NCBI GenBank assembly: GCA_049670505.1
Contig: JBATTK010000182.1
Location: 1-16,185, forward strand
Source: JBATTK01 sp049670505
GTDB taxonomy: Bacteria; Bacteroidota; Bacteroidia; Flavobacteriales; Flavobacteriaceae
Direction of reading: 5' to 3'
Length of the DNA: 16,185 nt
Both the position numbers and the translations under genes were made by a program. Below the pieces are notes generated by a model, which saw only the letters and a list, made by a program, of their open reading frames with translations, was not told the DNA's origin and did no database searches. Positions 7,907-14,207 of this stretch are shown piece by piece. The stretch's first letter is position 1; each line of letters opens with the position of its first letter.

Positions 7907-7922
7907 TCCGCCAGCTGGCGGA
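7907..7922. repeat. 16-bp perfect palindrome TCCGCCAGCTGGCGGA
   Basis: The sequence is its own reverse complement. Its 10-bp core GCCAGCTGGC occurs again at 7773-7782 in the same MITE-like element, and a half copy is at 6591-6600. This suggests a short dispersed palindrome rather than an operator for one gene. Confidence 0.6.
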
Positions 7923-8000
7923 TGCCTAAAATGGCATCAAAAAGTACCTATATAAATTCCAATCACACATTTCAAAACAGTCTCTAAACGATTGAAATTA

Positions 8001-8036
8001 AAAAACAGGGCCTGGGACTATTTCAGGTCCTGTTTT
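8001..8036 (-). terminator. Rho-independent terminator of the SnoaL/barrel series
   Basis: Read on the minus strand, AAAACAGGACCTG pairs with CAGGCCCTGTTTT across a 9-base loop with one A-C mismatch, and is followed by a T-run and TAATTT. It lies about 20 bp past the stop codon of the gene ending at 8057 and cuts that series off from the methyltransferase gene. Confidence 0.8.
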
Positions 8037-8056
8037 CTGTTTCCCTAAAGAAATGA

Positions 8057-8821
8057 TTATTGTCCCTGAACGGCCTGAACTGCACCGCTAGCACCACTAA
8101 GATCCTCCCTAAAGGTCCATAACTCCTGTGTATCTCCATCAGTGGCAGCCTCAAATTCCTTTAAAAATTGCATAAAACTTCCTGCTCCATGTACTTCTTC
8201 AAACCACTGCGGGAATTTATCCTCTCTTCCCATCCAAGCAGATTTCTCAAAAAAGTCTACCCACACCATGTCCTGTCCATCGCTGTTGGCCAGTTCATTA
8301 AAATAAACGCCCCACTGATGGTCGGGGTCTTTGGTCTTGAACACTTGGTATACCTTGTCTAAAACCGCCATGAATTCCATTTGCTTAAAACGCTTCATGT
8401 CCAACATAAAAATAGATAGATTCTTTAAAGTAAAGTCTTTGGTAAAATTGGAATGTTTGATATCCGATTTCCAAAAAGTAGTTTCCATTTCTGCCAGCGC
8501 ATAGGGAGCTACGTTGGTATTCCAATCGGTTGCATGTGCTTCATCCGGATTATTGGCTTCATCCATGGCGGCCCAAGCGGTAGGCCCCATACTCCAGATA
8601 TATTTGCCGGAATTTTTTCCACTGGCAATCCAAAACACACTGACGGAACTAGCTCCTTCCGCATGGAACTTTTTGTTATGTGCGGCCACGCCGGCTTCAA
8701 ATTCCGTAATTTTTGTAGGATGTGCCGTAAGCATGACATTCATAAATATTGGGGCCTGCCGACCTTCTTGGGCATGGATCAAAAAAGGAACCAATAATAG
8801 TATCAATAGTACTCTTTTCAT
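8057..8821 (-). CDS. Secreted two-repeat alpha/beta-barrel protein (ABM/NIPSNAP-like), copy A
   Basis: A 254-residue exported protein. A signal peptide is seen at 1-17, with a likely cut after IHA before QEG. The mature part looks like two tandem ferredoxin-like units, at about 23-118 and 133-238. Each has a beta strand (IFMNVMLTA; LSIFMLDMK), a helix (KITEFEAGVAAHNKKF; QMEFMAVLDKVYQVF) and a strand with hydrophobic/aromatic residues (GKYIWSMGP; QDMVWVDFF). This is the pattern of dimeric alpha/beta-barrel proteins such as antibiotic-biosynthesis monooxygenase-like and NIPSNAP-like domains. The fold call comes from pattern, not a known sequence match. No catalytic residues can be assigned. It is last in a series of four exported genes, 50 bp after a SnoaL-like lipoprotein gene, with a leader AATTAAAAACCAACACATT. 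Confidence 0.6.
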   Translation of the reverse strand: MKRVLLILLLVPFLIHAQEGRQAPIFMNVMLTAHPTKITEFEAGVAAHNKKFHAEGASSVSVFWIASGKNSGKYIWSMGPTAWAAMDEANNPDEAHATDWNTNVAPYALAEMETTFWKSDIKHSNFTKDFTLKNLSIFMLDMKRFKQMEFMAVLDKVYQVFKTKDPDHQWGVYFNELANSDGQDMVWVDFFEKSAWMGREDKFPQWFEEVHGAGSFMQFLKEFEAATDGDTQELWTFREDLSGASGAVQAVQGQ

Positions 8822-8871
8822 AATGTGTTGGTTTTTAATTGTTATTTAAATTTATTACTAATTTTTACGCT

Positions 8872-9387
8872 CTATTCTTCTTGTCCTTCTGCCATTGCTG
8901 TTTTTGACGCTTCAATTTTTTGAAGTGCCATGACCACTTCCGTAGGATCCCACATTCCGACTTCCCGTACAATTTTTCCATCTATAAATTGATAGGTAAG
9001 ATGTACTGGAATTTCAACTTCCTGGTCATTACCGGCCAAAGTCCCTTTCCAGTCCAACCAACAGTTGACCCAGGTTTCCCCATCATCGGTGAGCACCATT
9101 TCATATTCTTGGTCTTCAGCAATAAAACCTCTAGAGGAATAGTTGGCATCATTTTGTTTATGATAGTCCATGGTTTCAGTTGGTGATAAGCCATTCTTCT
9201 TGGTGTTGTAAAAAGTTTTTGAGGTATCGACATAGATGCTGATATCGAAGCTTTTGGCATTGTAATTGGCAATCAATTTCTTGACGGTATCAATTTCAGG
9301 GGAGTTCTGGGTGTAACGCTCTGGCCCCTTCGGTTGGCATGCAATAAAGAATACCGTTGCAAGACATAAATAAATTACTTTCTTCAT
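8872..9387 (-). CDS. SnoaL/NTF2-like lipoprotein, copy A
   Basis: A 171-residue protein with a lipoprotein signal: charged start MKK, hydrophobic core, lipobox FIAC with Cys17. A helix near 32-43 (EIDTVKKLIANYN) and strand pattern with WVNCWLDWKGTLAG (about 107-120), EIPVHLTYQFIDGKIVREVGMWDP (about 125-148, broken by turns) fit the SnoaL-like/NTF2-like cone fold; the ending FxDGKIxxxxxxxD is a hallmark of that superfamily. Members with enzymatic roles cyclise polyketides, but many bacterial exported members have unknown ligands. No activity is assigned. The protein should be lipid-anchored in the periplasm or outer membrane. The gene lies between the two barrel-type genes, with an A-rich leader (CTTAAAAACAACAAACG) before ATG. 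Confidence 0.68.
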   Translation of the reverse strand: MKKVIYLCLATVFFIACQPKGPERYTQNSPEIDTVKKLIANYNAKSFDISIYVDTSKTFYNTKKNGLSPTETMDYHKQNDANYSSRGFIAEDQEYEMVLTDDGETWVNCWLDWKGTLAGNDQEVEIPVHLTYQFIDGKIVREVGMWDPTEVVMALQKIEASKTAMAEGQEE

Positions 9388-9414
9388 CGTTTGTTGTTTT
9401 TAAGGTTGATTATA

Positions 9415-9442
9415 AAACCACGATGATGTTATCATCGGGTTC
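9415..9442 (-). terminator. Weak terminator or attenuating hairpin between barrel copy B and SnoaL copy A
   Basis: On the minus strand AACCCGATGAT pairs with ATCATCGTGGTT over a 3-base loop, with one bulge, and is followed by TTATAATC. It is 10-37 bp past the stop codon of the gene ending at 9452. A short U-tract suggests partial termination, giving less transcript of the two downstream genes. Confidence 0.45.
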
Positions 9443-9451
9443 ATTTTAAAA

Positions 9452-10222
9452 TTATTGTGCCGGTGAATATGCCATATCGGGACGCATACGACCAATGAAC
9501 TCTTCGTATTTTAACAGCTTGCTAAACAGATCGCCCATCCTTTGGTTTCCGTCTTCTCCCAATAACACATCATTTTCGGTGGCTTTTTGGGCATAATCCA
9601 CGGCATCTTTTGCCGCTACGGCTACCATATAGAATTCTCCACGTGTTCCAAAACCATTTTTGTAGACCCGGTAATGTACTTTCGAACCTTTTTCTTGAAA
9701 CATATCTTTGATGGCTTTCATCTTTTCTTTGATCATAGCACGATCCTCTGGGGCAAAATGTAAATAGTGAAACTTTCGATAGTCCTGTCCTTCCGGTGCT
9801 ATAGTAATGCCACCGGGCATATATGACAGTTCTTTGTCCAGATGAATAATGTAATTTTGCTCAATATCGTAGCACTTATCCATTCTATTGAAGAGGGTAC
9901 CCATTTCTTCGGCACCCATTTTCTCCGCCAAGGTAGCAAAGAGTGGTTTGTCCAATTGCGCCATATTTTCGATGGGCCCTATCCATAAGTAACGGGAGTC
10001 CACCGTGTTGGCTACAAGGGAATTTACTTCCTGAATATTGTGTTTTTTCATATTTTCCGTAAGTTCTTTACATACGGCTTCGTATTCGGCCACCATAGCA
10101 GGCTTTACTACGTCTTCATGAATCCAATAAGCCTGTGTTTTACTTTCTTCCTGGGCCTGGGCAAAGCAGAGCATAAAAATTAGGGTATACGTCGTTAATA
10201 AGGTCATTTTTAATGTTTTCAT
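9452..10222 (-). CDS. Secreted two-repeat alpha/beta-barrel protein (ABM/NIPSNAP-like), copy B
   Basis: A 256-residue exported protein with a signal peptide at 1-23 (cut near FAQA/QEES). The internal duplication is visible in the sequence. Unit one, about 30-136, runs from AYWIHEDVVKP through MGTLFNRMDKCYD to ELSYMP. Unit two, about 149-254, runs from RKFHYLHFAPED through MGDLFSKLLKYEEF to DMAYSP. Each unit has strand-helix-strand order (YLWIGPIENM; FYMVAVAAKDA), as in dimeric alpha/beta-barrel domains. It is therefore probably a single-chain pseudo-dimer. Function unknown; a ligand in the periplasm or outside is likely. It resembles copy A in length, export and design, but their sequences are distant. 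The gene is 73 bp after SnoaL copy B and is followed by a weak terminator at 9415-9442. Confidence 0.62.
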   Translation of the reverse strand: MKTLKMTLLTTYTLIFMLCFAQAQEESKTQAYWIHEDVVKPAMVAEYEAVCKELTENMKKHNIQEVNSLVANTVDSRYLWIGPIENMAQLDKPLFATLAEKMGAEEMGTLFNRMDKCYDIEQNYIIHLDKELSYMPGGITIAPEGQDYRKFHYLHFAPEDRAMIKEKMKAIKDMFQEKGSKVHYRVYKNGFGTRGEFYMVAVAAKDAVDYAQKATENDVLLGEDGNQRMGDLFSKLLKYEEFIGRMRPDMAYSPAQ

Positions 10223-10295
10223 AGTGTTTAAGTTTTTATTTATTAGCTAAAGTTTAGTTATGTTTACTGATGGTTTGTGCGTACTACAGGGTTTA

Positions 10296-10835
10296 CTACT
10301 CAACTACCGGGGGTTTTAGGGTATAGCCCAATTGCTGCAATAGATCCAGTTCATTATAATACACATCTTCCCGATACATTTTTCCGTCCTCATTAAAATA
10401 AAGCCGGGACAACCCTGTGATGCTCGCTTTTTTTCCGGTGGCGGACACCTCTGCAAATACCCCGGTATTGGTGCCGGTAAAGGCCCAGTGGACAAATACT
10501 TGATTTTCCCTTATATACCTGTGCGCATCGGTGATATGAAAATCCGGAAATCCGGTTAAAAAAACATTCATGTTCGCATACAGTTCCGATGGGCCGGAAG
10601 CCACTTTGATTCCATTCATGTACCTTACATAATCCTCGGTAAGAAGCCGATCCAGTTGTGAGCTATCCCTTTTATTATGAAAATCGTCAAGGAAAACAGT
10701 TACCTTATCCATGATAGCTTTCTCTTTTGCCTGTATTTCAGTTATGGCCGCTATATCGGCCCCCTTACTTGGACGGGTATTGCAAGCGATACACAGTAGT
10801 AAGGCTAAGACGAATAGTACGGTCCTTGTCTTCAT
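10296..10835 (-). CDS. SnoaL-like (ester-cyclase type) lipoprotein, copy B
   Basis: A 179-residue protein with lipoprotein signal peptide and lipobox LCIAC (Cys18). The mature part matches the SnoaL-like polyketide-cyclase/ester-cyclase pattern well: a helix with VTVFLDDFHNKRDSSQLDRLL, then TEDYVRYMNG, FLTGFPDFHITDAHRYIREN, QVFVHWAFTGTNTG, and SRLYFNEDGKMYREDVYYNE at the end. The segment FPDFHITDAHR with HWAFTGTNTG is characteristic of the ester-cyclase branch. The reaction is unknown here. The protein is membrane-anchored outside the cytoplasm, unlike the classical cytoplasmic cyclases. It is the first gene of the four-gene exported series, divergent from the kinase gene across 218 bp. It is more canonical than SnoaL copy A. 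Confidence 0.78.
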   Translation of the reverse strand: MKTRTVLFVLALLLCIACNTRPSKGADIAAITEIQAKEKAIMDKVTVFLDDFHNKRDSSQLDRLLTEDYVRYMNGIKVASGPSELYANMNVFLTGFPDFHITDAHRYIRENQVFVHWAFTGTNTGVFAEVSATGKKASITGLSRLYFNEDGKMYREDVYYNELDLLQQLGYTLKPPVVE

Positions 10836-11010
10836 AATCTAAAAGCTTTTAGGGGGCGCAAGTGCAACAGTAGGATTGTTGGTCGTTATTTGGTTTGTTG
10901 CAAATACTTGTTTTTCCGGCATTTGGAAAAATGAAAAGGGATGAAACACTTGTTTTATTGTCCCAATGGACAGTTTTATTTAGCGGGACTTTAAATGTTA
11001 ATTTTATTTG

Positions 11011-11018
11011 TATATTTA
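11011..11018 (+). promoter_or_regulatory. Possible Bacteroidota -7 promoter element for the kinase/regulator pair
   Basis: TATATTTA at this position differs in one base from the Bacteroidota consensus TAnnTTTG and lies 35 bp before the chosen kinase ATG. A good TTTG -33 element at 19 bp is not present (CTTT at 10989-10992 is the nearest). The call rests mostly on position. Confidence 0.3.
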
Positions 11019-11053
11019 ACAGTCTCGTTTCCCCCGGTACAAATAATCCTGAA

Positions 11054-13015
11054 ATGAGAAATCGTTTGTTGAAAGCCGCTTGTATATATGCATTTTCTAT
11101 TTTGAATTGCGCTATGGTTATTGGGCAAATTGTAGATTTCAAAAGCGAAAACCCTTACAAAAAGGTCTTTGTGGAGACCGATAATTTTGGCCCTTCCTAT
11201 TTAGCCGTACTCGAGGATTCTTATGGTAAGATAAAAACGGATACGCTTCGGTTTTCCCTTCTTAATGACTTGGCCTATTATTGGCATACCAGGAATTTGA
11301 CCAAGGCGCTGGACTTCACTCAAAAAGGATTACGGCTTACTTCGGTAAAAAAGGATACCCTATGGCATGGAAGGTTCCAGATAACGCAAGGTGCCATTTT
11401 ACTGCGTATGGAAAAATTGGACAGTGCCCGTGTGGTCTTGGAAGCTGCCCGGGGAAAGGTAAAAGAAGGGGATATACCTTTTCTAAATACCCAATTGGGC
11501 TACGTATTTGAACGTAAAGGGGAACTGGGCATTGCGGCCGATTATGCCTTGGAATCATTACGTCTAGGGGAGCGTTTACAAGATAAAAAAGCCATAGCAT
11601 TGGCTTATAGTGATCTCAGCAATCTTTTTTGGAAACAGTCCAAATTTGAAAAAGGGCTGGAATACGGACTTAAGTCGTTGAAAATATTCGAAGAACGGGG
11701 CATCAACGATCTGGATTATGATTTTACGCTATATGTGGTCGGCAACAACTATTTGGAACTAAAGGACTATAGAGCTGCACTTCACTATTATGAACATTCC
11801 ATTGTTATTGGGGAACGGTACGGGTTTTATAATAATCTAAGCGATGTGTATATTTCCTTGGTGGATTTATATGCGTATTTGAACGACTTTGAGAAAGCGG
11901 GGGAAGCGGGTGCAAAAGCTGTGAAATATGCCGAATTGTTGGATAATAATTTTATGTTGATGCGATCTTGGCTATCCATTGGCAAATTTCAAAATTTACA
12001 GGGAAAGTATATTTCTGCAACGGAGAGTTTACAAAAGAGTATAACCATTGCCACAGATGATTTTGGAGACGAATTTTACTTGAGTCAAGCCTACGAGACC
12101 TTAGGTAAAGCTTTAGCAGGGAGCCATAATTATAAGGAGGCCTACGAGGCTTTTGCGAAGTATGATGAACTGAAGGACCGGATTTTTACATCAGAGGCGG
12201 ATCAACGTATTTCGTTGCTTCAGACGGAATTTGAGGTAGCTCAAAAGGAAGGTACCATAGCACTACAGGAAATCCAGATAAAAAAGCAGCGAACAAGACA
12301 GACCTTAATGATTATCATCGGGGTTTTGCTGCTGCTGTCCATTGCCCTATTTTATAATACAGTTAGGGTGAACAAAAGAAAAAACAAACTGTTGCAGCAA
12401 CAAAATGAGGAAAAGGAATTCTTGTTGAAGGAGATTCACCATCGGGTTAAAAATAATCTTGAGATTGTTTCCAGTTTACTGTCGCTTCAGGCATCCGAAA
12501 TAAAGGATTTGGGTGTAATGGAGGTCATGAAGGAAAGTCAGCATAGGGTGCATAGCATGGGTATGATCCATCAAAAGCTATATCAGGGTAAAAGTCTTGC
12601 TTCCGTTGAGATGAAGGATTATTTTATAAACTTGGGTAACTACATTGTCAGTGCTTTTGGTCAGGAAGAAAGGATCAGGATCCAAGTGAATATGGAAAAA
12701 TTGGAGCTCGATGTGGATGTCGCAATTCCCATTGGATTAATTGTAAACGAACTCCTGACCAATGCATTAAAATATGCATTTCCAGGGAACAAGGAAGGGC
12801 AAATAACCATCGGTCTTACAAATACTCTTTCCCATCTGCTGTTAGAGGTTTCGGACAATGGAATAGGGATGATCCGAGAAAACGGCAAACAGGGAACCGG
12901 ATTTGGCACTCAGCTTGTACGGCTGTTAACGCAGCAATTGGACGGCAAGATGATTCTAAACGTTAATCAAGGGACTTCGGTCTCCTTTAAATTTCAGCTC
13001 CATAAGGCTGCTTAG
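11054..13015 (+). CDS. TPR-containing membrane sensor histidine kinase (HisKA_2 type)
   Basis: A 653-residue kinase. It has a signal peptide at 1-24, a periplasmic TPR-like helical region at about 60-380 (for example EKGLEYGLKSLKIFEERG and DYRAALHYYEHSIVIGERYG), a coiled linker rich in Q/K/R, and one membrane segment at about 418-436. The cytoplasmic part begins with LLKEIHHRVKNNLEIVSSLL, the HisKA_2 H-box with likely phosphoacceptor His462. The ATPase domain shows the N-box NELLTN (565-570), G1 box DNGIGM (601-606) and G2 box GTGFG (614-618). Start choice: the frame is open to a TTG at 10895 and an ATG at 10931, but only the ATG at 11054 puts the signal peptide at the N-terminus. It is followed at once by its response regulator gene. 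It probably senses an envelope or extracellular signal through TPR contacts. Confidence 0.9.
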   Translation: MRNRLLKAACIYAFSILNCAMVIGQIVDFKSENPYKKVFVETDNFGPSYLAVLEDSYGKIKTDTLRFSLLNDLAYYWHTRNLTKALDFTQKGLRLTSVKKDTLWHGRFQITQGAILLRMEKLDSARVVLEAARGKVKEGDIPFLNTQLGYVFERKGELGIAADYALESLRLGERLQDKKAIALAYSDLSNLFWKQSKFEKGLEYGLKSLKIFEERGINDLDYDFTLYVVGNNYLELKDYRAALHYYEHSIVIGERYGFYNNLSDVYISLVDLYAYLNDFEKAGEAGAKAVKYAELLDNNFMLMRSWLSIGKFQNLQGKYISATESLQKSITIATDDFGDEFYLSQAYETLGKALAGSHNYKEAYEAFAKYDELKDRIFTSEADQRISLLQTEFEVAQKEGTIALQEIQIKKQRTRQTLMIIIGVLLLLSIALFYNTVRVNKRKNKLLQQQNEEKEFLLKEIHHRVKNNLEIVSSLLSLQASEIKDLGVMEVMKESQHRVHSMGMIHQKLYQGKSLASVEMKDYFINLGNYIVSAFGQEERIRIQVNMEKLELDVDVAIPIGLIVNELLTNALKYAFPGNKEGQITIGLTNTLSHLLLEVSDNGIGMIRENGKQGTGFGTQLVRLLTQQLDGKMILNVNQGTSVSFKFQLHKAA

Positions 13016-13017
13016 TG

Positions 13018-13752
13018 ATGGAAGACAAAATACGCATACTTATTGTAGAGGATGATATGATTATCGCGGCAAATATTTCTTTGCAGCTTTGTAATTTGGG
13101 CTATGAAGTAATAGGAATCGAATCCAGGGGGGAAGAGGCTATTATGCATGCCCGTGTAAACCCCCCGGATATTATACTTATGGATGTAAACCTAAAAGGC
13201 AATATAGACGGGATCGATACCGCCAAGGCCATTCATGCAGATTACGATATTCCTATCATTTATCTTACCGCGAATACGGATGACGCGACTTTTACCAAAG
13301 CTAGGGCCACCCGCCCCTTTGCATTTGTCCCCAAGCCCCTAAATGCACAGCAGTTGCGCAGGACTATAGCCCTAGTGGCGGAGCATCTAAAGGAAAAACA
13401 GATACAAAGGCCTTTACAGGAAAGCGGTATAGAAGTCTTGCATGATCGAATTTTTGTACGGAGAGGGGGCAAAATGATAAAGTTATTATTGGATAACATC
13501 CTTTATATAGAGGCCGACCGCAACTACTGCAATATTGTAACGGAAGAATGCAATTATTTACTTACCAGTACACTTAAAACAATGGAGGACAAACTTCCAA
13601 GTTCCTACTTTGTAAGGGTACATCGCTCCTATATGGTCAATATTTCCGAGTTGGACGTAGTGGCCGAAGGCCACTTGGAAATCAAGAGAAAAGTAATACC
13701 TCTGAGCAAATCGTATAAGGAGTTCTTATTTAGCCGTATTCAAACTATTTAG
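13018..13752 (+). CDS. LytTR-family response regulator
   Basis: A 244-residue regulator. The receiver domain (about 5-120) has the acidic pair in IVEDD, phosphoacceptor Asp56 in ILMDVNL, Thr in IYLTANTDD and Lys in FVPKPL. The LytTR DNA-binding domain (about 145-244) has ILYIEADRNYCNIVT, TLKTMEDKL, FVRVHRSYMVNI and VIPLSKSYKEFL, all standard for the family. LytTR regulators bind direct repeats in promoter DNA and switch on target genes when the receiver is phosphorylated, here most likely by the adjacent kinase. The ATG at 13018 starts 2 bp after the kinase stop; a GTG at 13015 overlapping the stop codon is the alternative and adds one residue. Both imply translational coupling. Confidence 0.93.
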   Translation: MEDKIRILIVEDDMIIAANISLQLCNLGYEVIGIESRGEEAIMHARVNPPDIILMDVNLKGNIDGIDTAKAIHADYDIPIIYLTANTDDATFTKARATRPFAFVPKPLNAQQLRRTIALVAEHLKEKQIQRPLQESGIEVLHDRIFVRRGGKMIKLLLDNILYIEADRNYCNIVTEECNYLLTSTLKTMEDKLPSSYFVRVHRSYMVNISELDVVAEGHLEIKRKVIPLSKSYKEFLFSRIQTI

Positions 13753-13996
13753 GGATTGGAACGCCGGTAAATTAAACTACCCATTCGGACAATAAATCTG
13801 CGGGTTCGTCCTATTGCTCCATAATTTGTGATTTCAGATTCATAATTTTAAAAAAAAGAATCCATCAACATCTTGACCGATCAATAAGTTAAGGTAGCTG
13901 TTGGACAAGACAAAGAGCACCTGGTTTTTGAATTCATAAAAACATGGTATTTTAAATACGATTTACACTTTATACAAGGGAATTAGTCAACCAAAG

Positions 13997-14041
13997 AAAT
14001 CCGATTTAGCGACGTTATTGCTGAATCGGATTTTATATTTT
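13997..14041 (+). terminator. Strong Rho-independent terminator
   Basis: AAATCCGATTTAGC (13997-14010) pairs with GCTGAATCGGATTT (14020-14033) as a 14-bp stem with one T-G wobble and a 9-base loop, followed by TATATTTTTATC. It ends transcripts from the kinase/regulator pair, or of a short RNA that starts inside the gap. Confidence 0.8.
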
Positions 14042-14148
14042 TATCACTGTAATATCCGATTATTTATAACGATACTTTTAAACTGTTTTATTCCGATCGG
14101 GTTCTTCCAACAACCCATCCCCTAATTTTTACAATTCGGCACTTCTTT

Positions 14149-14180
14149 TTTCCCTGTGGGAACGTACTACCCCAAATTTG
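14149..14180 (+). promoter_or_regulatory. Possible Bacteroidota-type promoter of the TPR gene
   Basis: TTTC (14149-14152) and CAAATTTG (14173-14180), spaced 20 bp apart, each differ by one base from the Bacteroidota -33 TTTG and -7 TAnnTTTG elements, with spacing one over the usual 19. The predicted start of transcription lies about 20 bp before the ATG at 14208. Confidence 0.35.
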
Positions 14181-14207
14181 TGGCATTAATCGTATAAAAC
14201 CATACAA

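Larger units (their letters stand above)
7716..7985. mobile_element. MITE-like element, 270 bp, with 20-21 bp perfect terminal inverted repeats
   Basis: The left end AGAGACTGTTTTGAAATGTG (7716-7735) is the exact reverse complement of 7966-7985, and one more base pair matches inside (7736 with 7965). If the ends are taken as GAGACTG...CAGTCTC, both sides are flanked by TAA, which fits a 3-bp target duplication. The interior encodes no transposase. It contains a 9-bp stem hairpin (7792-7813), a 16-bp palindrome (7907-7922), GCCAGCTGGC (7773-7782) and two cttcgaca repeats with gctcagca (7852-7890). Together with the flanks this fills the 365-bp gap 7692-8056. The ends and TNA target resemble some IS5-family elements, but family assignment is inference. 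Confidence 0.72.
13753..14207. other. 455-bp intergenic gap with terminator and promoter region
   Basis: No credible gene is present. It contains an AT-rich palindrome GTATTT-T-AAATAC (13947-13959), the strong hairpin at 13997-14041, and AT-rich promoter-like DNA before the gene at 14208. Nearly 250 bp separate the regulator stop codon from the terminator, so either the operon has a long 3' UTR or a small RNA is made here. I see no tRNA or known riboswitch fold. Confidence 0.5.

Noticed and set aside
7674..7955. 93-codon plus-strand frame spanning most of the MITE-like element
   Set aside because: No family resemblance, rich in rare combinations (W, C, R), and crosses the hairpin and palindromes; most likely chance.
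6654..10835. Polyketide biosynthetic gene cluster
   Set aside because: Tailoring-type folds are present, but there is no ketosynthase, carrier protein or cytoplasmic cyclase, and the SnoaL-like and barrel proteins are exported.
10895..11053. N-terminal extension of the TPR kinase from a TTG codon, or from the ATG at 10931
   Set aside because: It would bury a normal signal peptide inside the protein, and the TATATTTA promoter-like box lies inside the extension. The ATG at 11054 explains the protein better.
10849..11142. 97-codon minus-strand frame in the divergent intergenic region
   Set aside because: It overlaps the start of the kinase gene, has no recognisable domain and lies where two promoters are expected.
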